From: Pseudomonas fluorescens
GTDB lineage: Bacteria > Pseudomonadota > Gammaproteobacteria > Pseudomonadales > Pseudomonadaceae
NCBI RefSeq assembly: GCF_001307155.1
Contig: NZ_CP012830.1
Coordinates: forward strand, 3,408,501-3,472,500
Direction of reading: 5' to 3'
Length of the DNA: 64,000 nt
Shown here: one piece after another, positions 1 through 7,916 of the stretch
Layout of the letters: each line of letters opens with the position of its first letter
How positions within the stretch are numbered: position 1 is the first letter of the stretch
Position numbers and translations under genes: made by a program
Notes under the pieces: generated by a model
Told to the model about the DNA's origin: nothing
Database searches by the model: none
What the model saw: the letters and a program-made list of their open reading frames with translations, nothing else

Positions 1-300
1 GTGCTCGTAGATGCGGCAGAGGTTGTCTTCGTCAAGATTCCGGCAGCGACCGGCGTTGTATGCAGCGAAGGTAATCGCTACGTGGGCCTGGGTCGCACCG
101 CTGGGCACCACCACGGAACGGCGTTCGGCGTGCTCGCGTTGCAAGGCCGGAAGGCCCAGGCCATTGCCAAGAAAGCCTTCCACCAGCACGATCACAGCCC
201 CGCCGTCAGCCGTCCACATCCGGGCCTCGGCGAGGGTCAGGGGCACATGGTGGTCGTTGCAGCACTTGCCGCAACCTACGCAGGAAAACGTCGTATTCAT
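1..300 (-). CDS. YkgJ-family cysteine-cluster protein, 3' end cut by the window edge
   Basis: Reading the minus strand from the ATG at 298-300 gives an open frame that runs off the left edge without a stop. It begins MNTTFSCVGCGKCC and continues with CRNLDEDNLCRIYEH at the window edge. The N-terminal CxxCxxCC cluster followed by a second Cys-rich segment (C-R-N-L...C-R-I-Y) is the pattern of the YkgJ/UPF0153 zinc- or iron-chelating family, whose biochemical role is not settled. About 100 residues are visible, so some C-terminal sequence is missing. The plus-strand frame over the same bases is a shadow without recognisable motifs. Family call is fairly firm; function is unknown. Confidence 0.75.
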   Translation of the reverse strand, partial: MNTTFSCVGCGKCCNDHHVPLTLAEARMWTADGGAVIVLVEGFLGNGLGLPALQREHAERRSVVVPSGATQAHVAITFAAYNAGRCRNLDEDNLCRIYEH

Positions 301-383
301 TAGGCGACCGGTCACATTCCAGAGGCGTCAGCGATGGCGGAAAACCACCGCGCGGGATGCTGCCAAAGCAAGTTGTGCGCCAG

Positions 384-695
384 TCATGGACGTACAGAAT
401 CCCATTCGGTGATATACGCGGTTTTACTCTTTTTGTTGTAGAGGCACAGTTCAGTGCCTTGTTGGCCTTTCATATGTTTTTGCGGGTACTGGCCTTGCAG
501 CAACAGTGCGGTATAGCCGACGCGATCATCGAACTGCGCAGCATTGCCAACGGGTTTGGCGTGACTCAATTGGCTGGCTTTGGTGCAACTGGCGAGAACG
601 GCTTTGTCATGGGCGGCCCATGCATCTGGGCTAGAAGCGAAGGCTTGGCTGGTGATTGCGGTCAGGCTGATGAATATCAGACTTGAGGCTTTCAT
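384..695 (-). CDS. small exported hypothetical protein (103 aa)
   Basis: The ATG at 693-695 is preceded by AAGGA about 10 bases upstream. The first 20 or so residues form a signal peptide (short basic start, hydrophobic ISLTAITSQ, then an AFA-SS cleavage-like site), so the mature protein of about 82 residues should be periplasmic. It carries two cysteines (in LASCTKA and TELCLYN) that could form a disulfide. The longer frame reaching 1079 overlaps the acetyltransferase gene and is not used. I do not recognise the family; similar small exported proteins occur in pseudomonads, but no function can be inferred. Confidence 0.65.
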   Translation of the reverse strand: MKASSLIFISLTAITSQAFASSPDAWAAHDKAVLASCTKASQLSHAKPVGNAAQFDDRVGYTALLLQGQYPQKHMKGQQGTELCLYNKKSKTAYITEWDSVRP

Positions 696-786
696 GGTTC
701 GGGCATCCTTGGGTGAATTTTGGCCAAGGATTGAGTATGCCTGAAGGATTGAGGAGGGTTGTGCGGGGAGCTTCGCGATAGCGGTA

Positions 787-1269
787 TCAGTCTGGAACCA
801 GCTCCCGGCGCACCACGCGCATCCCGGCGCTTTCATACAGTCGCCGAGCGCGCTGGTTATCTTCCAGTACCTTGAGGTCAACAAACCCTTCGCGACGCTG
901 TTGAAACACACTGAAGGCATGCAACAACAACGCTCGTCCCAAGCCTTGGCCCTGAGCCCGTGGATGCACCACCAGGTTCTTGATGTAGGCGCTGGTCCAG
1001 CACTGGGCCACGCCGACAACGCCTTGAGGGTCCGAGGCGATGAAACACAGCGCCGGGTCATATTCCGCATCGCTTTCAAAGCGCTCGCGCCACACCTCCA
1101 GCGCCGGTACTCGACCGCCGCCGTGCTGATAACCCTGCTCCATCAGTTGATGAACCGCTTCGGCCAGCTCGGGGCGGTATTGGTTCAGCACAATGCCTGG
1201 AGGCCAGGCAATGGCGGGCAACACTCCAGCGAGGTCGCGCCGAAGCAGCAGGCAATACTCTTCAGCCAA
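787..1269 (-). CDS. GNAT-family N-acetyltransferase (160 aa)
   Basis: The protein has a standard GNAT layout: an N-terminal helix region (LAEAVHQLMEQGY), a central strand set, the acetyl-CoA motif A (VVHPRAQGQGLGRALLLHAF, R/QxxGxG/A type) near residues 103-122, and motif B (LEDNQRARRLYESAGMRVV) near 133-151. This predicts transfer of an acetyl group from acetyl-CoA to an unidentified amine. The apparent start is TTG, one codon after the CheV stop and in the same reading frame, so translation probably depends on termination-reinitiation. Substrate unknown. Confidence 0.8.
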   Translation of the reverse strand: MAEEYCLLLRRDLAGVLPAIAWPPGIVLNQYRPELAEAVHQLMEQGYQHGGGRVPALEVWRERFESDAEYDPALCFIASDPQGVVGVAQCWTSAYIKNLVVHPRAQGQGLGRALLLHAFSVFQQRREGFVDLKVLEDNQRARRLYESAGMRVVRRELVPD

Positions 1270-1272
1270 GGC

Positions 1273-2181
1273 TCAATGACCTTGTTCTTGCTGCGCGACA
1301 GCTTTTGCGGCGGTGATCAGGCATTTGGTCAGCTCTGGCGAGGAGAACTTGGTCAGCACCGCATTTGCCCCGGCCAGACGGGCTTTTTCGCTGTTCATCG
1401 CACTGTCCAGCGAGGTGTGCAGCAGGATATAGAGGTGGGAAAAGTCCGGGGTTTCACGCAGGGTCCGGGTGAGGGCGTAACCGTCCATCTCGGACATTTC
1501 GATGTCCGAGACAATCAGGTTGATCTGCTGTGCAGTGCCTTGCAGGTCCAGCAGGCAGTCGATGGCTTCTCTGGCGCTGCGTGCGGTGTGGCATTGCAGG
1601 CCGAGGTTGCGCAGGGTGTGTACCGATTGTTGCAGCGCCACCTGGCTGTCATCGACCACCAGAATGCGTGCGTTGCCCAGTACTTCGGCGTCTTCCATGC
1701 TCAGCTCGGTCGGGGCTGTTTCGATCTGTGCCGGGGCGATGCCGTGGATGACTTTCTCGATGTCGAGCACCTGCACCAGCGTGCCGTCGACCGAGGTCAC
1801 GCCGGTGATGTACGCGCGCACGCCGCCGGAGCCGTAGGGTGGCGGGCGGATGTCGGTGGTCAGGCAATGGACGATCTTGCTCACCGCCTGAACGTGCAGG
1901 CCCTGTTTGGAACGGCTGACGTCGGTAACGATCAGGCAGCCACCGTCCGGGTCTTCCAGCGGCCGCTCACCGATCGCCCGGCTCAGGTCGATGACCGACA
2001 GCGAGGTTCCGCGCAGGGTGGCGATGCCTTTAACGTGCGGGTGCGACTCCGGCAGCCTGGTCAGCGGCGGGCAGGGGATGATTTCACTGACTTTCAGCAG
2101 GTTGATCGCCATCAGCTTGCCACTGCGCAAGGTAAAGAGCAGAAGCGAAAGTGAATCTGCGCGGGCTTTGTTGGAGGACAT
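1273..2181 (-). CDS. cheV: CheV-type chemotaxis coupling protein (CheW + receiver)
   Basis: A 302-residue cytoplasmic protein with an N-terminal CheW-like domain (about 10-160, including HPHVKGIATLRGTSLSVIDL) and a C-terminal response-regulator receiver (about 173-297, ARILVVDDSQVAL, phosphoacceptor Asp in NLIVSDIEMSEMDG, Lys in LTKFSSPEL). This is the CheV architecture: a scaffold linking chemoreceptors to CheA, tuned by phosphorylation. AAGG lies 6 bases before the ATG. It is not in a che operon; the next gene downstream is a GNAT enzyme fused closely in the same frame. Pseudomonads often carry several scattered cheV copies, so the receptor partner cannot be named. Confidence 0.9.
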   Translation of the reverse strand: MSSNKARADSLSLLLFTLRSGKLMAINLLKVSEIIPCPPLTRLPESHPHVKGIATLRGTSLSVIDLSRAIGERPLEDPDGGCLIVTDVSRSKQGLHVQAVSKIVHCLTTDIRPPPYGSGGVRAYITGVTSVDGTLVQVLDIEKVIHGIAPAQIETAPTELSMEDAEVLGNARILVVDDSQVALQQSVHTLRNLGLQCHTARSAREAIDCLLDLQGTAQQINLIVSDIEMSEMDGYALTRTLRETPDFSHLYILLHTSLDSAMNSEKARLAGANAVLTKFSSPELTKCLITAAKAVAQQEQGH

Positions 2182-2290
2182 AAAAACCTTCTGTGGAAAA
2201 GGTGATGGGCGATTGTAGGACCGCCAGCAACTATTGATATCGGGTTATCGACGTAAGCGGGGCGGGCTTTAATGCCAAACGGCAAACCCT

Positions 2291-2432
2291 GTGGCGAGGG
2301 AGCTTGCTCCCGCCGGCCGGTCCGCGCTCGGGCGCAGCAGTCGCCAAATCGGTACCTGTGTACTGTCTGTTGCAATGTGGTGACTGATTTGGGAGCGCTT
2401 CGCACTCCAGCGGGAGCAAGCTCCCTCGCCAC
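2291..2432. repeat. REP pair, inverted (REPIN-like)
   Basis: Two copies of a GCGAGGGAGCTTGCTCCCG unit face each other at 2291-2312 and 2411-2432, with about 100 bases between. It sits between the convergent ends of the cheV leader and norR. The same unit pair recurs at 36489-36619 and 49124-49253, which shows directly that it is a dispersed family. Such pairs fold into long hairpins and may act as transcript ends. Confidence 0.9.
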
Positions 2433-2440
2433 ATTGGTTA

Positions 2441-3997
2441 CTACTTCATGCCCAAACGCTTGGCCATCCGCCCAAGGTTCGCCCGGTCCAAGCCTAGCTC
2501 ACGGGCGGCGCTGGCCCAGTTGTTTTGATGGCGCTCAAGACAAGCGGTGATCAACTGGCGTTGATAGTTCTCGGTGGCCTGGCGCAGGTCGCCGAACACT
2601 TCAACGGTGGGCGCCGGTTCAATGCTGGCTGGCGCAGAAGGCGTTTCAAGGGGCGTGTGGGGCAAGTCCAGATCCGCCGCGCTCAAGCTGAGAATCTTCG
2701 GCCGTTCCCGCGAGTTGCCCAGCGCTTTCAAGGCACTGCGACCAATCAAGTGCTCCAGTTCGCGGACGTTGCCCGGCCAACTGTAGGCCAGCAATGCCGC
2801 TTGGGCGTCGCTGCTCAGGCGCAGGCTGTTGAGGCCCATCCGCGAGCGGTTCTGTTCAAGAAAGTAACCGCTAAGCAACAACACATCCCGACCGCGATCA
2901 CGCAGCGCCGGCACCAGCAACGGGTAGACGCTGAGGCGATGGTAGAAGTCGGCGCGGTAGCGGCCACTGCGCACCTCGAAGGCGAGGTCACGGTTGGTCG
3001 CGGCGATCAGGCGTACGTCGACCTGATGCTCCTTGTCCGAACCCAAGCGCTGTAACTGACCGCTTTGCAGCACACGGAGCAATTTGGCCTGCACCGCCAG
3101 CGACAACTCGCCCACTTCATCGAGAAACAGCGTGCCGCCATTGGCCAGTTCGAATTTGCCACGCCGGTCGTTCAGCGCCCCGGTGAAGGCGCCACGCACA
3201 TGGCCGAACAACTCGCTTTCTACCAGCGTGTCGGGCAGCGCGGCGCAGTTGAGGCTGATGATCGGTTTGTCGGCACGCGGTGAAGCGGCGTGGATCGCCT
3301 GGGCCACCAACTCTTTACCGACCCCGGTTTCTCCGGTGATCAGCACCGTCAGGTCGCTACCGCCGACCAGGTTGATTTCTTCCACCAAGCGCTTGTGCGC
3401 TTTGCTCTGGCCGATCATTTCGCGACTCTGCTGACCGCTGGCCTGGCGATAGACCTCGGCGCGCTGGTGTTCATCTTCTGCGCGATTGGCCAGCCGTTCG
3501 ATGCGTTCGGCGGCGTTGACCGTGGCGGCGGCGAGGCTGGCAAAGGCTTGCAAGGCGTCCAGTTCGATCGGCTCGAAGCGCTCCGGGTCCAGCGCATCGA
3601 GGGTCAGCAAACCCCACGGACGCTCATCGATAAACAGCGGGCAGCCCATGCAGTCGTGGACTTCCAGGTGATCGCCGTGGCCGTCGACCAATCCGTCATA
3701 AGGGTCGGGCAAGGTGCTGTCGCTGGGGAAACGCGTCGGCTCCGAGCGGCTGAGCAACGCTTCAAAGCGCGGGTGTTCGCTGACCTTGAAGCGCCGGCCG
3801 AGGGTGTCGGTGCTCAGGCCATCCACTGCCAACGGTACCAGCCATTCACCGTCGAGCCGCAGCAAGGCGGCGGCATCGCAGGGGAGCAGGGCGCGCATGG
3901 CTTCGAGCAGGCGCCGGTAGCGCTCGCCTTCGGGCAATTCGCGGGAAAGGTCGGAGACCAGTGGCAGCAACGCGGTGAGCAAGGGTTTTGCAGTCAT
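2441..3997 (-). CDS. norR: NorR/FhpR nitric-oxide-responsive sigma-54 activator
   Basis: 518 residues in the three-domain order of NorR: N-terminal GAF domain (about 20-165) that in this family binds nitric oxide through a non-haem iron, central AAA+ sigma-54 interaction domain (about 190-420; Walker A GETGVGKE at 222-229, GAFTGA loop at 269-274, Walker B GGTLFLDE near 287-294), and a Fis-type helix-turn-helix at the end ([16 protein letters not shown]). It is divergent from hmp, as in P. aeruginosa where the equivalent FhpR activates the flavohaemoglobin gene. GTCG-N3-TGAC sites lie in the shared intergenic region. The target is therefore most likely hmp rather than a nor reductase operon, none of which is in view. 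Confidence 0.93.
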   Translation of the reverse strand: MTAKPLLTALLPLVSDLSRELPEGERYRRLLEAMRALLPCDAAALLRLDGEWLVPLAVDGLSTDTLGRRFKVSEHPRFEALLSRSEPTRFPSDSTLPDPYDGLVDGHGDHLEVHDCMGCPLFIDERPWGLLTLDALDPERFEPIELDALQAFASLAAATVNAAERIERLANRAEDEHQRAEVYRQASGQQSREMIGQSKAHKRLVEEINLVGGSDLTVLITGETGVGKELVAQAIHAASPRADKPIISLNCAALPDTLVESELFGHVRGAFTGALNDRRGKFELANGGTLFLDEVGELSLAVQAKLLRVLQSGQLQRLGSDKEHQVDVRLIAATNRDLAFEVRSGRYRADFYHRLSVYPLLVPALRDRGRDVLLLSGYFLEQNRSRMGLNSLRLSSDAQAALLAYSWPGNVRELEHLIGRSALKALGNSRERPKILSLSAADLDLPHTPLETPSAPASIEPAPTVEVFGDLRQATENYQRQLITACLERHQNNWASAARELGLDRANLGRMAKRLGMK

Positions 3998-4011
3998 ATT
4001 GACTCCATGTA

Positions 4012-4048
4012 GTCGAGGTGACTATAAATCCGCTTGTGTCGTTATGAC
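4012..4048 (+). promoter_or_regulatory. two NorR binding sites upstream of hmp
   Basis: GTCGAGGTGAC at 4012-4022 and GTCGTTATGAC at 4038-4048 both match the NorR consensus GT-N7-AC, and more closely GTCA-N3-TGAC with one change. Their starts are 26 bases apart. A third, imperfect GT-N7-CT stretch follows at 4054-4064. Proven NorR enhancers usually contain three sites. Confidence 0.75.
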
Positions 4049-4088
4049 TACATGTTTATTAACTTATTGATTTATATGGTTTTAATTG

Positions 4089-4106
4089 TTGGCACGGAAA
4101 CTGAAA
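4089..4106 (+). promoter_or_regulatory. sigma-54 (-24/-12) promoter candidate for hmp
   Basis: TTGGCACGGAAACTGAAAC holds a perfect -24 element (TGGCACG at 4090-4096) and, at the correct spacing, CTGA in place of TTGC for the -12 element. Sigma-54 dependence is expected because the divergent regulator is a GAFTGA-containing activator. The transcription start would fall near 4116, about 40 bases before the hmp ATG. Confidence 0.65.
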
Positions 4107-4155
4107 CGTCATGGGTAGAAAACTATAAACCCAGTCGTTCAGGAGTACCCCCTTA

Positions 4156-5337
4156 ATGCTTAGCGCTCAAGACCGTGCCATCGTCAAATCCACCGTACCG
4201 TTGCTGGAAAGCGGCGGCGAAGCCCTGATCACGCACTTCTACCGCATGATGCTCTCCGAGTACCCAGAGGTTCGTCCGCTGTTCAATCAGGCGCACCAGG
4301 CCAGCGGCGACCAGCCACGGGCTTTGGCTCGCGGGGTGCTGATGTATGCGCGGCACATCGATCAGCTCGATCAGTTGGGCGATCTGGTGGCGAAGATCAT
4401 CAACAAGCACGTTGCCCTGCAAATCCTGCCGGAGCATTACCCGATTGTCGGCGCCTGCCTGCTGCGGGCGATTTCCGAAGTGCTCGGTGACGAGATCGCC
4501 ACGCCCGAAGTGATGAGCGCCTGGGGCGCCGCCTACAACCAATTGGCCGATATCCTGATCGGCGCCGAAACCGCGATCTACGACCAGAAGGCCGCAGCGG
4601 TCGGCGGCTGGCGTGGGGCGCGGGAATTCAAACTGGCCAAGCGCGTGGAAGAGAGCGCGGAAATCACCTCGTTCTACTTTGAACCAGCGGACAAGGGGCC
4701 GATCCTCGCGGCAGAACCGGGTCAGTACATCGGCATGAAACTGATCCTCGATGGCGAAGAAATTCGTCGCAACTACTCGCTGTCGTCCCTGGGCGACGAC
4801 GGTCAGTACCGGATCAGCGTCAAGCGCGAAGAGGGCGGTCGTGCCTCGAATTACCTGCACGACCAGCTTCATGTGGGCGCGAGCATCCTGCTGTTTCCGC
4901 CAGCAGGTGAGTTCACCCTGACCGCCAGCGACAAGCCGCTGGTGCTGATCAGCGGCGGCGTCGGCATCACGCCAACCCTGCCGATGCTGGAAGCGGCGCT
5001 GGCCACCGAGCGTCCGGTGCACTTTATCCACTGTGCGCGTAACGGTGGCGTGCATGCCTTCCGCGACTGGATCGACGGCCTGGCCGAGCGTCACCCGCAA
5101 CTCAAGCGCTTCTACTGCTACGCCGAAGATGACGGCGTCAGCCCTGCGGCGGATAAGGTCGGGCTGTTGAGTCAGGAGCTGTTGGCCGACTGGTTGCCGC
5201 AAGAGCGCGACCTGGACGCTTACTTCCTCGGCCCGAAAGGCTTCATGGCCGCGATCAAGCGCCACCTCAAGGCCTTGGGTGTTCCAGAGAAGCAGAGCCG
5301 CTACGAGTTCTTCGGCCCGGCTGCTGCGCTGGAGTAA
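4156..5337 (+). CDS. hmp: flavohaemoprotein, nitric oxide dioxygenase
   Basis: 393 residues, the usual Hmp length. An N-terminal globin domain (about 1-140) contains the distal and proximal haem-pocket sequences, with the proximal His in IINKHVALQ near residue 85. A ferredoxin-reductase-like FAD domain (about 150-260; RNYSLSS motif) and an NAD(P)H domain (about 265-390; GGVGITPTLPML) follow. The enzyme oxidises nitric oxide to nitrate using O2 and NAD(P)H in the cytoplasm. AGGAG lies 10 bases before the ATG. It is monocistronic, divergent from norR, and followed by a REP-type hairpin. Regulation by nitric oxide through NorR is well supported by the intergenic sites. Confidence 0.96.
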   Translation: MLSAQDRAIVKSTVPLLESGGEALITHFYRMMLSEYPEVRPLFNQAHQASGDQPRALARGVLMYARHIDQLDQLGDLVAKIINKHVALQILPEHYPIVGACLLRAISEVLGDEIATPEVMSAWGAAYNQLADILIGAETAIYDQKAAAVGGWRGAREFKLAKRVEESAEITSFYFEPADKGPILAAEPGQYIGMKLILDGEEIRRNYSLSSLGDDGQYRISVKREEGGRASNYLHDQLHVGASILLFPPAGEFTLTASDKPLVLISGGVGITPTLPMLEAALATERPVHFIHCARNGGVHAFRDWIDGLAERHPQLKRFYCYAEDDGVSPAADKVGLLSQELLADWLPQERDLDAYFLGPKGFMAAIKRHLKALGVPEKQSRYEFFGPAAALE

Positions 5338-5367
5338 GCGTAGGGTGGCGACTCAGTCAGACCGGGT

Positions 5368-5455
5368 CGCCTTCATCGCGGGCAAGAGCTAGGCGCCCCC
5401 CCTGCTCCTACAGGTACTCACAATCCTGTAGGAGCAAGGTTTGCCCGCGATGGCG
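5368..5455. repeat. inverted repeat pair downstream of hmp (second REP class)
   Basis: TCGCGGGCAA ... GCTCCTACAGG is followed after about 10 bases by its inverse, CCTGTAGGAGC ... TTGCCCGCGA. The TGTAGGAGC unit differs from the GAGGGAGCTTGC class elsewhere in the window. It lies directly after hmp and could end its transcript. The remaining bases up to dsbB (5456-5637) show no gene. Confidence 0.8.
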
Positions 5456-5637
5456 TTATCAGTTTCGCCACCGATCCATCTGTTTAATCCGCTGTTAATA
5501 AGCCTGCCGTTAATTCCCTCCTGTTAATCCACCCCGATGGCTAGCGTGTAAACTTGCGATCAATTGATACGTATAAGATCCACTGCGGCCGGTGGGTCTG
5601 TTGAATACAACCAGCACTTTTGGCAAAGGAAACGGGA

Positions 5638-6147
5638 ATGAACGAGGAAATGATGCGGATGGGCCGTGAGCGGCGCTTCCTGGTCTTGCTGGGCATCATC
5701 TGCCTGGCGCTGATCGGCGGCGCGCTGTACATGCAAGTGGTGCTGGGCGAGGCGCCATGCCCGCTGTGCATCCTGCAACGCTATGCGCTGTTGCTGATCG
5801 CGATCAGTGCCTTTATCGGTGCCGCCATGCGCACCCGTCGCAGCATCACCGTGTTTGAAGGGCTGGTGGTGATCTTCGCCCTCGCGGGCGTTGCAGCGGC
5901 CGGGCATCACGTCTATACGCAGTTTTACCCGGCGGTCAGTTGCGGCATCGATGTGCTGCAACCGATTGTCGACGGCTTGCCGCTGGCGAAGATCTTCCCG
6001 CTGGGCTTCCAGGTCGACGGCTTCTGCGAAACACCGTACCCGCCGATCCTCGGCCTGTCGCTGGCACAGTGGGCACTGGTGGCCTTCGTGTTGACCGTGG
6101 TGCTGGTGCCACTGCTCATTTCGCGTAACCGCAAACACCTGAACTGA
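5638..6147 (+). CDS. dsbB: DsbB disulfide bond formation protein
   Basis: 169 residues with four membrane spans (about 14-31, 47-64, 72-88, 145-163). The two catalytic cysteine pairs are present: C41-P-L-C44 in the first periplasmic loop and C102/C130 in the second. DsbB reoxidises DsbA and passes electrons to quinone. The ATG at 5638, preceded by AAAGGAAACGGG, is chosen over an in-frame TTG at 5620 that would put the ribosome site inside the gene. It is followed by a strong terminator and then the cyo operon, whose oxidase draws on the same quinone pool. Confidence 0.95.
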   Translation: MNEEMMRMGRERRFLVLLGIICLALIGGALYMQVVLGEAPCPLCILQRYALLLIAISAFIGAAMRTRRSITVFEGLVVIFALAGVAAAGHHVYTQFYPAVSCGIDVLQPIVDGLPLAKIFPLGFQVDGFCETPYPPILGLSLAQWALVAFVLTVVLVPLLISRNRKHLN

Positions 6148-6177
6148 GGCTTCTCGCCGCAGCCACAGGCCTTGAAT

Positions 6178-6215
6178 AAAGCGCCCCGGACCTCGAAAAG
6201 AGGCCGGGGCGCTTT
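6178..6215 (+). terminator. rho-independent terminator of dsbB
   Basis: AAAGCGCCCCGG pairs with CCGGGGCGCTTT around a CCTCGAAAAGAGG inner hairpin, ending in a short T run. It separates dsbB from the long cyoA leader. Confidence 0.9.
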
Positions 6216-6962
6216 GCGTTTCAGCGGGTCTGTCAAAGGATCGTGACGCGCGGCAAAGAAGGGTGCGACACGTGTGCGACATGTTGTCACAGCAAAGGTG
6301 TCGCAACTCATTTCAAAGACGATTGTCGTCGCTGAAACTGACAGGGAATTTATCTTGCTGGCGGGCCTCTCCGGAAGCCGGAAAATGCGGTGCAGCAGGC
6401 AGTTTTAACAGGCTCGGACGAATGGCTAAAGGCCTTGTGACAAGGGGGCTTGCGCGAGGTCAGCGATGCTTCGAGAGGGGCTGAAGCTGTCTGAACTGCG
6501 GACAGTAGCGCTGGTTTTTTTGGGGTTGTTATTGAGAATCTGTCTCGATATCGTGGATAATCTTTGCAGATTTCGTTAATGATTGTTGCGGTATCCGATA
6601 AAAATTATTTCGAGTTGAGACATGGTTTATACAACGTTACATATCTACAATCGCCCGCACTGAAATTCCGGGGCGGCACTCTCCTTGGCACAAGGGGTGG
6701 TCGTGGGGCTGTAACGGGCTTCATTCGACGCCAGGTGTCGGCGCCTTCCAACTATCCGCACCAAATGGAATTGGTCTGTAACAAGGCCTTTGACCACGAA
6801 TTCGAATAAGAACTCACCGCTAGCCCAGGATGTGTCGACCAGCGTTTAGCGCGCGACGGGCAAGCCCTTATTCAATCCAAGAAAAATGCCAACCCTTGGC
6901 AGGGTGAAGTGTTGGCGATCAAAACCCAACTGCATTGCGCAAGCTGCTTTAGAGGTCGTGAG
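6216..6962 (+). other. gene-free 740-base leader upstream of cyoA
   Basis: No open frame here has a ribosome site, pseudomonad codon bias or recognisable motif; the frames at 6263-6484 and 6564-6809 look random. The base composition becomes AT-richer from about 6520 to 6660, typical of a promoter zone. A T8 tract at 6513-6521 follows a weak hairpin (CTGTC...GACAG) and could end a short transcript. A Fur-like site is listed separately. Confidence 0.6.
6528..6546 (+). promoter_or_regulatory. Fur-box-like site in the cyo leader
   Basis: GTTATTGAGAATCTGTCTC matches the 19-base Fur consensus GATAATGATAATCATTATC at 13 positions by direct alignment. In P. aeruginosa the cyo operon responds to iron limitation, which makes the site plausible. 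It lies about 415 bases before cyoA. Confidence 0.35.
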
Positions 6963-7913
6963 ATGAGTAAAAACAGGTACCCCAGACTACTAGGCTTATT
7001 GCCGCTGCTCGGCACGCTGTTGCTGGGAGGCTGCAACATGACCCTGCTCGATCCCAAGGGCCAGGTCGGCCTGGACGAGCGCAACCTGATCATCACCGCA
7101 ACGCTGCTGATGCTGTTGGTCGTGGTTCCGGTCATCGTCATGACCTTCCTGTTCGCCTGGAAATACCGCGCTTCCAACAAGGACGCCGTCTACACCCCGA
7201 AATGGTCGCACTCCACCAAGATTGAAATCGCAGTGTGGGCTGTTCCGGTGCTGATCATCATTGCCCTGGGTTACGTCACCTACAAGTCGACCCACGCCCT
7301 GGACCCTTACCGTCCGCTGGAATCCGACGTCAAGCCGATCACCATTCAAGTGGTCGCGATGGACTGGAAGTGGCTGTTCATCTACCCGGAACAAGGCATC
7401 GCCACCGTCAACAAGATGGTGTTCCCGGCCAACACGCCAGTTAACTTCAAGATCACCTCCGACACCGTGATGAACTCGTTCTTCATTCCGGGCCTGGGCG
7501 GTCAGATCTACGCAATGGCGGGCATGGAAACCAAGTTGCACCTGATCGCCAATCAGAATGCCGAGTTTGACGGTATCTCCGCCAACTACAGCGGTGCTGG
7601 CTTCACTGGCATGAAATTCAAAGCAATCGCCACCTCTCAGGCAGATTTCGATGCCTGGGTCAGTGATGTCAAGAAAGCACCTAAACAGCTTGAAAAAGCT
7701 GAATACGAAGCCCTTTCCAAACCAAGCCAGAACAACCCGGTTGAACTCTACTCCTCGTACGCGCCGAACCTGTTCCAGACCATCATCGACAAGTATGAAG
7801 GCATGAAACCGGGCAAGCCGATGCACCACGAGAAGAAAGAACACGAAGTGGCCGGCGCCGGTATGGAAGGGATGGACATGAGTTCGCATTCAGCTGCCGG
7901 GGCAGAGGAGTAA
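6963..7913 (+). CDS. cyoA: cytochrome bo3 ubiquinol oxidase subunit II
   Basis: 316 residues. A lipoprotein signal ends in LLGGC with Cys24 as the acylation site; two membrane helices follow (about 44-66 and 85-105), then a periplasmic cupredoxin-like domain. The Cu-A ligand cysteines of cytochrome c oxidases are absent, as expected for a quinol oxidase. The ATG at 6963 has GAGGTCGTGAG upstream; an earlier in-frame GTG would add residues before the signal peptide. The C-terminus is rich in His and Met ([19 protein letters not shown]). First gene of cyoABCDE. Confidence 0.96.
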   Translation: MSKNRYPRLLGLLPLLGTLLLGGCNMTLLDPKGQVGLDERNLIITATLLMLLVVVPVIVMTFLFAWKYRASNKDAVYTPKWSHSTKIEIAVWAVPVLIIIALGYVTYKSTHALDPYRPLESDVKPITIQVVAMDWKWLFIYPEQGIATVNKMVFPANTPVNFKITSDTVMNSFFIPGLGGQIYAMAGMETKLHLIANQNAEFDGISANYSGAGFTGMKFKAIATSQADFDAWVSDVKKAPKQLEKAEYEALSKPSQNNPVELYSSYAPNLFQTIIDKYEGMKPGKPMHHEKKEHEVAGAGMEGMDMSSHSAAGAEE

Positions 7914-7916
7914 ACG

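Noticed and set aside
1..303. plus-strand 100-residue frame at the left edge
   Set aside because: The minus strand encodes a CxxCxxCC YkgJ-type protein; the plus frame lacks motifs and starts only at the cut edge.
4153..5265. 370-codon minus-strand frame opposite hmp
   Set aside because: Shadow of the flavohaemoprotein gene, whose haem and flavin motifs are complete.
6263..6809. two short plus-strand frames in the cyo leader
   Set aside because: No ribosome site, atypical composition, no similarity recognised; treated as non-coding.
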